The position numbers and the translations under genes were made by a program. 46,405 bases of DNA, taken from NCBI RefSeq assembly GCF_003201565.1, contig NZ_QJJP01000029.1:1-46405 (forward strand), read 5' to 3'. Below the pieces are notes generated by a model. That model was not told the origin of the DNA. It was given only the letters and a program-made list of their open reading frames with translations, and searched no databases. The stretch comes from Nitrosomonas sp. Nm84. Lineage in GTDB: Bacteria; Pseudomonadota; Gammaproteobacteria; Burkholderiales; Nitrosomonadaceae. Shown here one piece after another: positions 45,335-46,405 of the stretch (its first letter is position 1; the number at the start of each line of letters is the position of its first letter).

Positions 45335-45721
45335 ATGAAACTGCTTGTCGATATGAACTTGTCCCCACGATGGGTCGGTTCGTTAGAGGATGCTGGCATT
45401 AAAGCAGCACATTGGTCAGCACTTGATGCGAAAAACGCACCAGACAATGAAATTATGGGCTACGCCAGAGCGAATAGCTATGTAGTCCTCACTCATGATT
45501 TGGATTTCAGCGATATCCTTGCCGCCACGCATGGCGAGAAACCCAGCGTTGTTCAAATCCGAGCGGATGATGTCAGCCCGAACGTTATTGGATTGCAGGT
45601 CATCACCGCCTTGCGGCAAATGACCTCTGAATTGAAAGACGGTGCTCTGCTGACCATTGACCCCAATCGTACAAGGATGCGTCTGCTGCCGTTACATATA
45701 AAGCCGTTAGATGAAACGTAA
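45335..45721 (+). CDS. DUF5615 PIN-like toxin, 128 aa
   Basis: MKLLVDMNLSPRWVGSLEDA starts with the PIN-like Asp6, and VVLTHDLDFSDILAA (residues about 50-64) holds further acids. This is the DUF5615 nuclease-like fold. It lies 35 bp after the DUF433 gene on the same strand. Length (about 115-130 aa) is normal; no damage seen. Confidence 0.88.
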   Translation: MKLLVDMNLSPRWVGSLEDAGIKAAHWSALDAKNAPDNEIMGYARANSYVVLTHDLDFSDILAATHGEKPSVVQIRADDVSPNVIGLQVITALRQMTSELKDGALLTIDPNRTRMRLLPLHIKPLDET

Positions 45722-45849
45722 CATTACAAATCGTAAAGAATCTCTTTTTAATGGGACATGGGTACTGTGGTTTTGTATCAATGATGATGTTTTGTTTTAT
45801 CTCAAAGGGTTTCAAGGTAAATCTATGTATCGTTTCCTGAAGTAGATAA

Positions 45850-46310
45850 ATGCTAATTGGTTATGCACGCGTATCGACGCAGGATTAGAACCTTGATCTT
45901 CAAATCGAAGTATTGACCAAAGCATTGGAAATACTGTGAGAAGGCGATATCCTCGTTGTTTGGAAACTAGGTTGTCTTGGTTGCAGTGTCAAAAATCTAG
46001 TCGATCTGGTTGGAAAGTTGCACAAGCAATGCATCAAGTTTAGAAGCCATACCGGTGCCATCGACACAGGAACCCCATCAGGCCGATTCTTTTCCACGTT
46101 ATGGCTAGCTAGCTGGCTGAAATGGAACGTGAACTTACAATCGAGCGAACCTGTGCAGGATTGGAAGTTGCCAGACAACTTGGTCGTATAGTAGAAAGCA
46201 AACACTAAATGACCGACTGCAAGATCGAATCGGCCAAGAAACTTTTGGCCAATGGAGTGTTGCCTCGGGATGTAGCCAAGATTGCTAGATTCTAGCTTCG
46301 GTATAACCGT
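45850..46310 (+). pseudogene. tnpR: Serine resolvase (Tn3-type) pseudogene
   Basis: From ATG 45850 the reading is MLIGYARVSTQD-stop-NLDLQIEVLTKALEIL-stop-EGDILVVWKLGCLGCSVKNL, then VDLVGKLHKQCIKFRSHTGA, IDTGTPSGRFF, a frameshift, and then MAS-stop-LAEMERELTIERTCAGLE, VARQLGRIVESKH-stop, and a helix-turn-helix-like AKKLLANGVLPRDVAKIARF. The nucleophile Ser (VSTQD) remains, but at least three stops and one frameshift kill the gene; the catalytic Arg of KLDRLGR is also lost (KLGCLGC). Confidence 0.85.
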
Positions 46311-46405
46311 GGGCTTGTCGGGAAACTCAAAAGAGCTGAGAAAGACAGAAAACCGACAACGACACATCAAGAAGGCGCAGAATTAACAGAGAATAGAATC
46401 TCTGG
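46311..46405. other. Right edge of window
   Basis: 95 bp after the resolvase remnant with no gene. No 38-bp transposon terminal repeat or oriV motif could be recognised. Confidence 0.35.

Noticed and set aside
45900..46370. 156-codon minus-strand frame
   Set aside because: Exact antisense of the decayed serine resolvase, whose plus-strand pieces match the family.

Overview
The window reads as most of an AT-rich conjugative plasmid from an ammonia-oxidising betaproteobacterium of the Nitrosomonas group. The host call rests on a full-length AmoC (ammonia monooxygenase subunit C) gene. The plasmid call rests on an iteron origin, a replication initiator, an RP4-type oriT, complete RP4-like Tra1 and Tra2 blocks, partition genes and several toxin-antitoxin pairs. 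No rRNA, tRNA or CRISPR array was seen.

Layout. 1-1045: gene-poor left edge, then oriV with a DnaA box, an A+T-rich stretch and nine 19-bp iterons. 1047-2156: rep. 2.2-11.6 kb: Tra1 in RP4 order (traM-traL-traK, oriT, traJ-traI-traG-traF-small gene-traC with an ArdC domain). 11.7-14.65 kb: scrap region with a frameshifted HigB-like toxin and its antitoxin, a truncated SRAP-like gene, a Tn3-family transposase fragment, and a second rep copy whose reading frame is fused to a transporter fragment. 14.65-18.3 kb: two decayed IS1595/ISXO2-type remnants in the same orientation flank an ACR3-like arsenite permease and a singleton amoC followed by a small predicted copper-site membrane protein. 18.3-20.5 kb: broken Phd/VapC, intact ParDE, and a tyrosine recombinase. 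20.9-23.5 kb: arsR-arsI-arsC-arsB. 23.8-26.8 kb: merR and merTPFA, visibly more GC-rich than the backbone. 27.1-37.7 kb: Tra2 mating-pair genes trbN-L-K-J-I-H-G-F-E-D-C-B, preceded by a TrbA-like regulator. 38.5-42.5 kb: KorB/ParB-like and KfrB-like genes, VapBC, ParA and a small partition partner among AT-rich repeats. 42.8-45.7 kb: AbrB/PIN pair, AAA-DUF4143 ATPase and a DUF433/DUF5615 pair. 45.85-46.3 kb: dead serine resolvase.

How it works together. TraI nicks oriT with help from TraJ and TraK. TraG couples the relaxosome to the Trb type IV secretion channel. TraF should mature the TrbC pilin, and TraC primes (and may protect) the incoming strand. The cargo gives resistance to inorganic and probably methylated arsenic and to mercury. 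It also carries an extra AmoC that keeps all predicted copper ligands behind a sigma-E-like promoter. The plasmid-borne amoC plus its companion protein is the most unusual content of the window.
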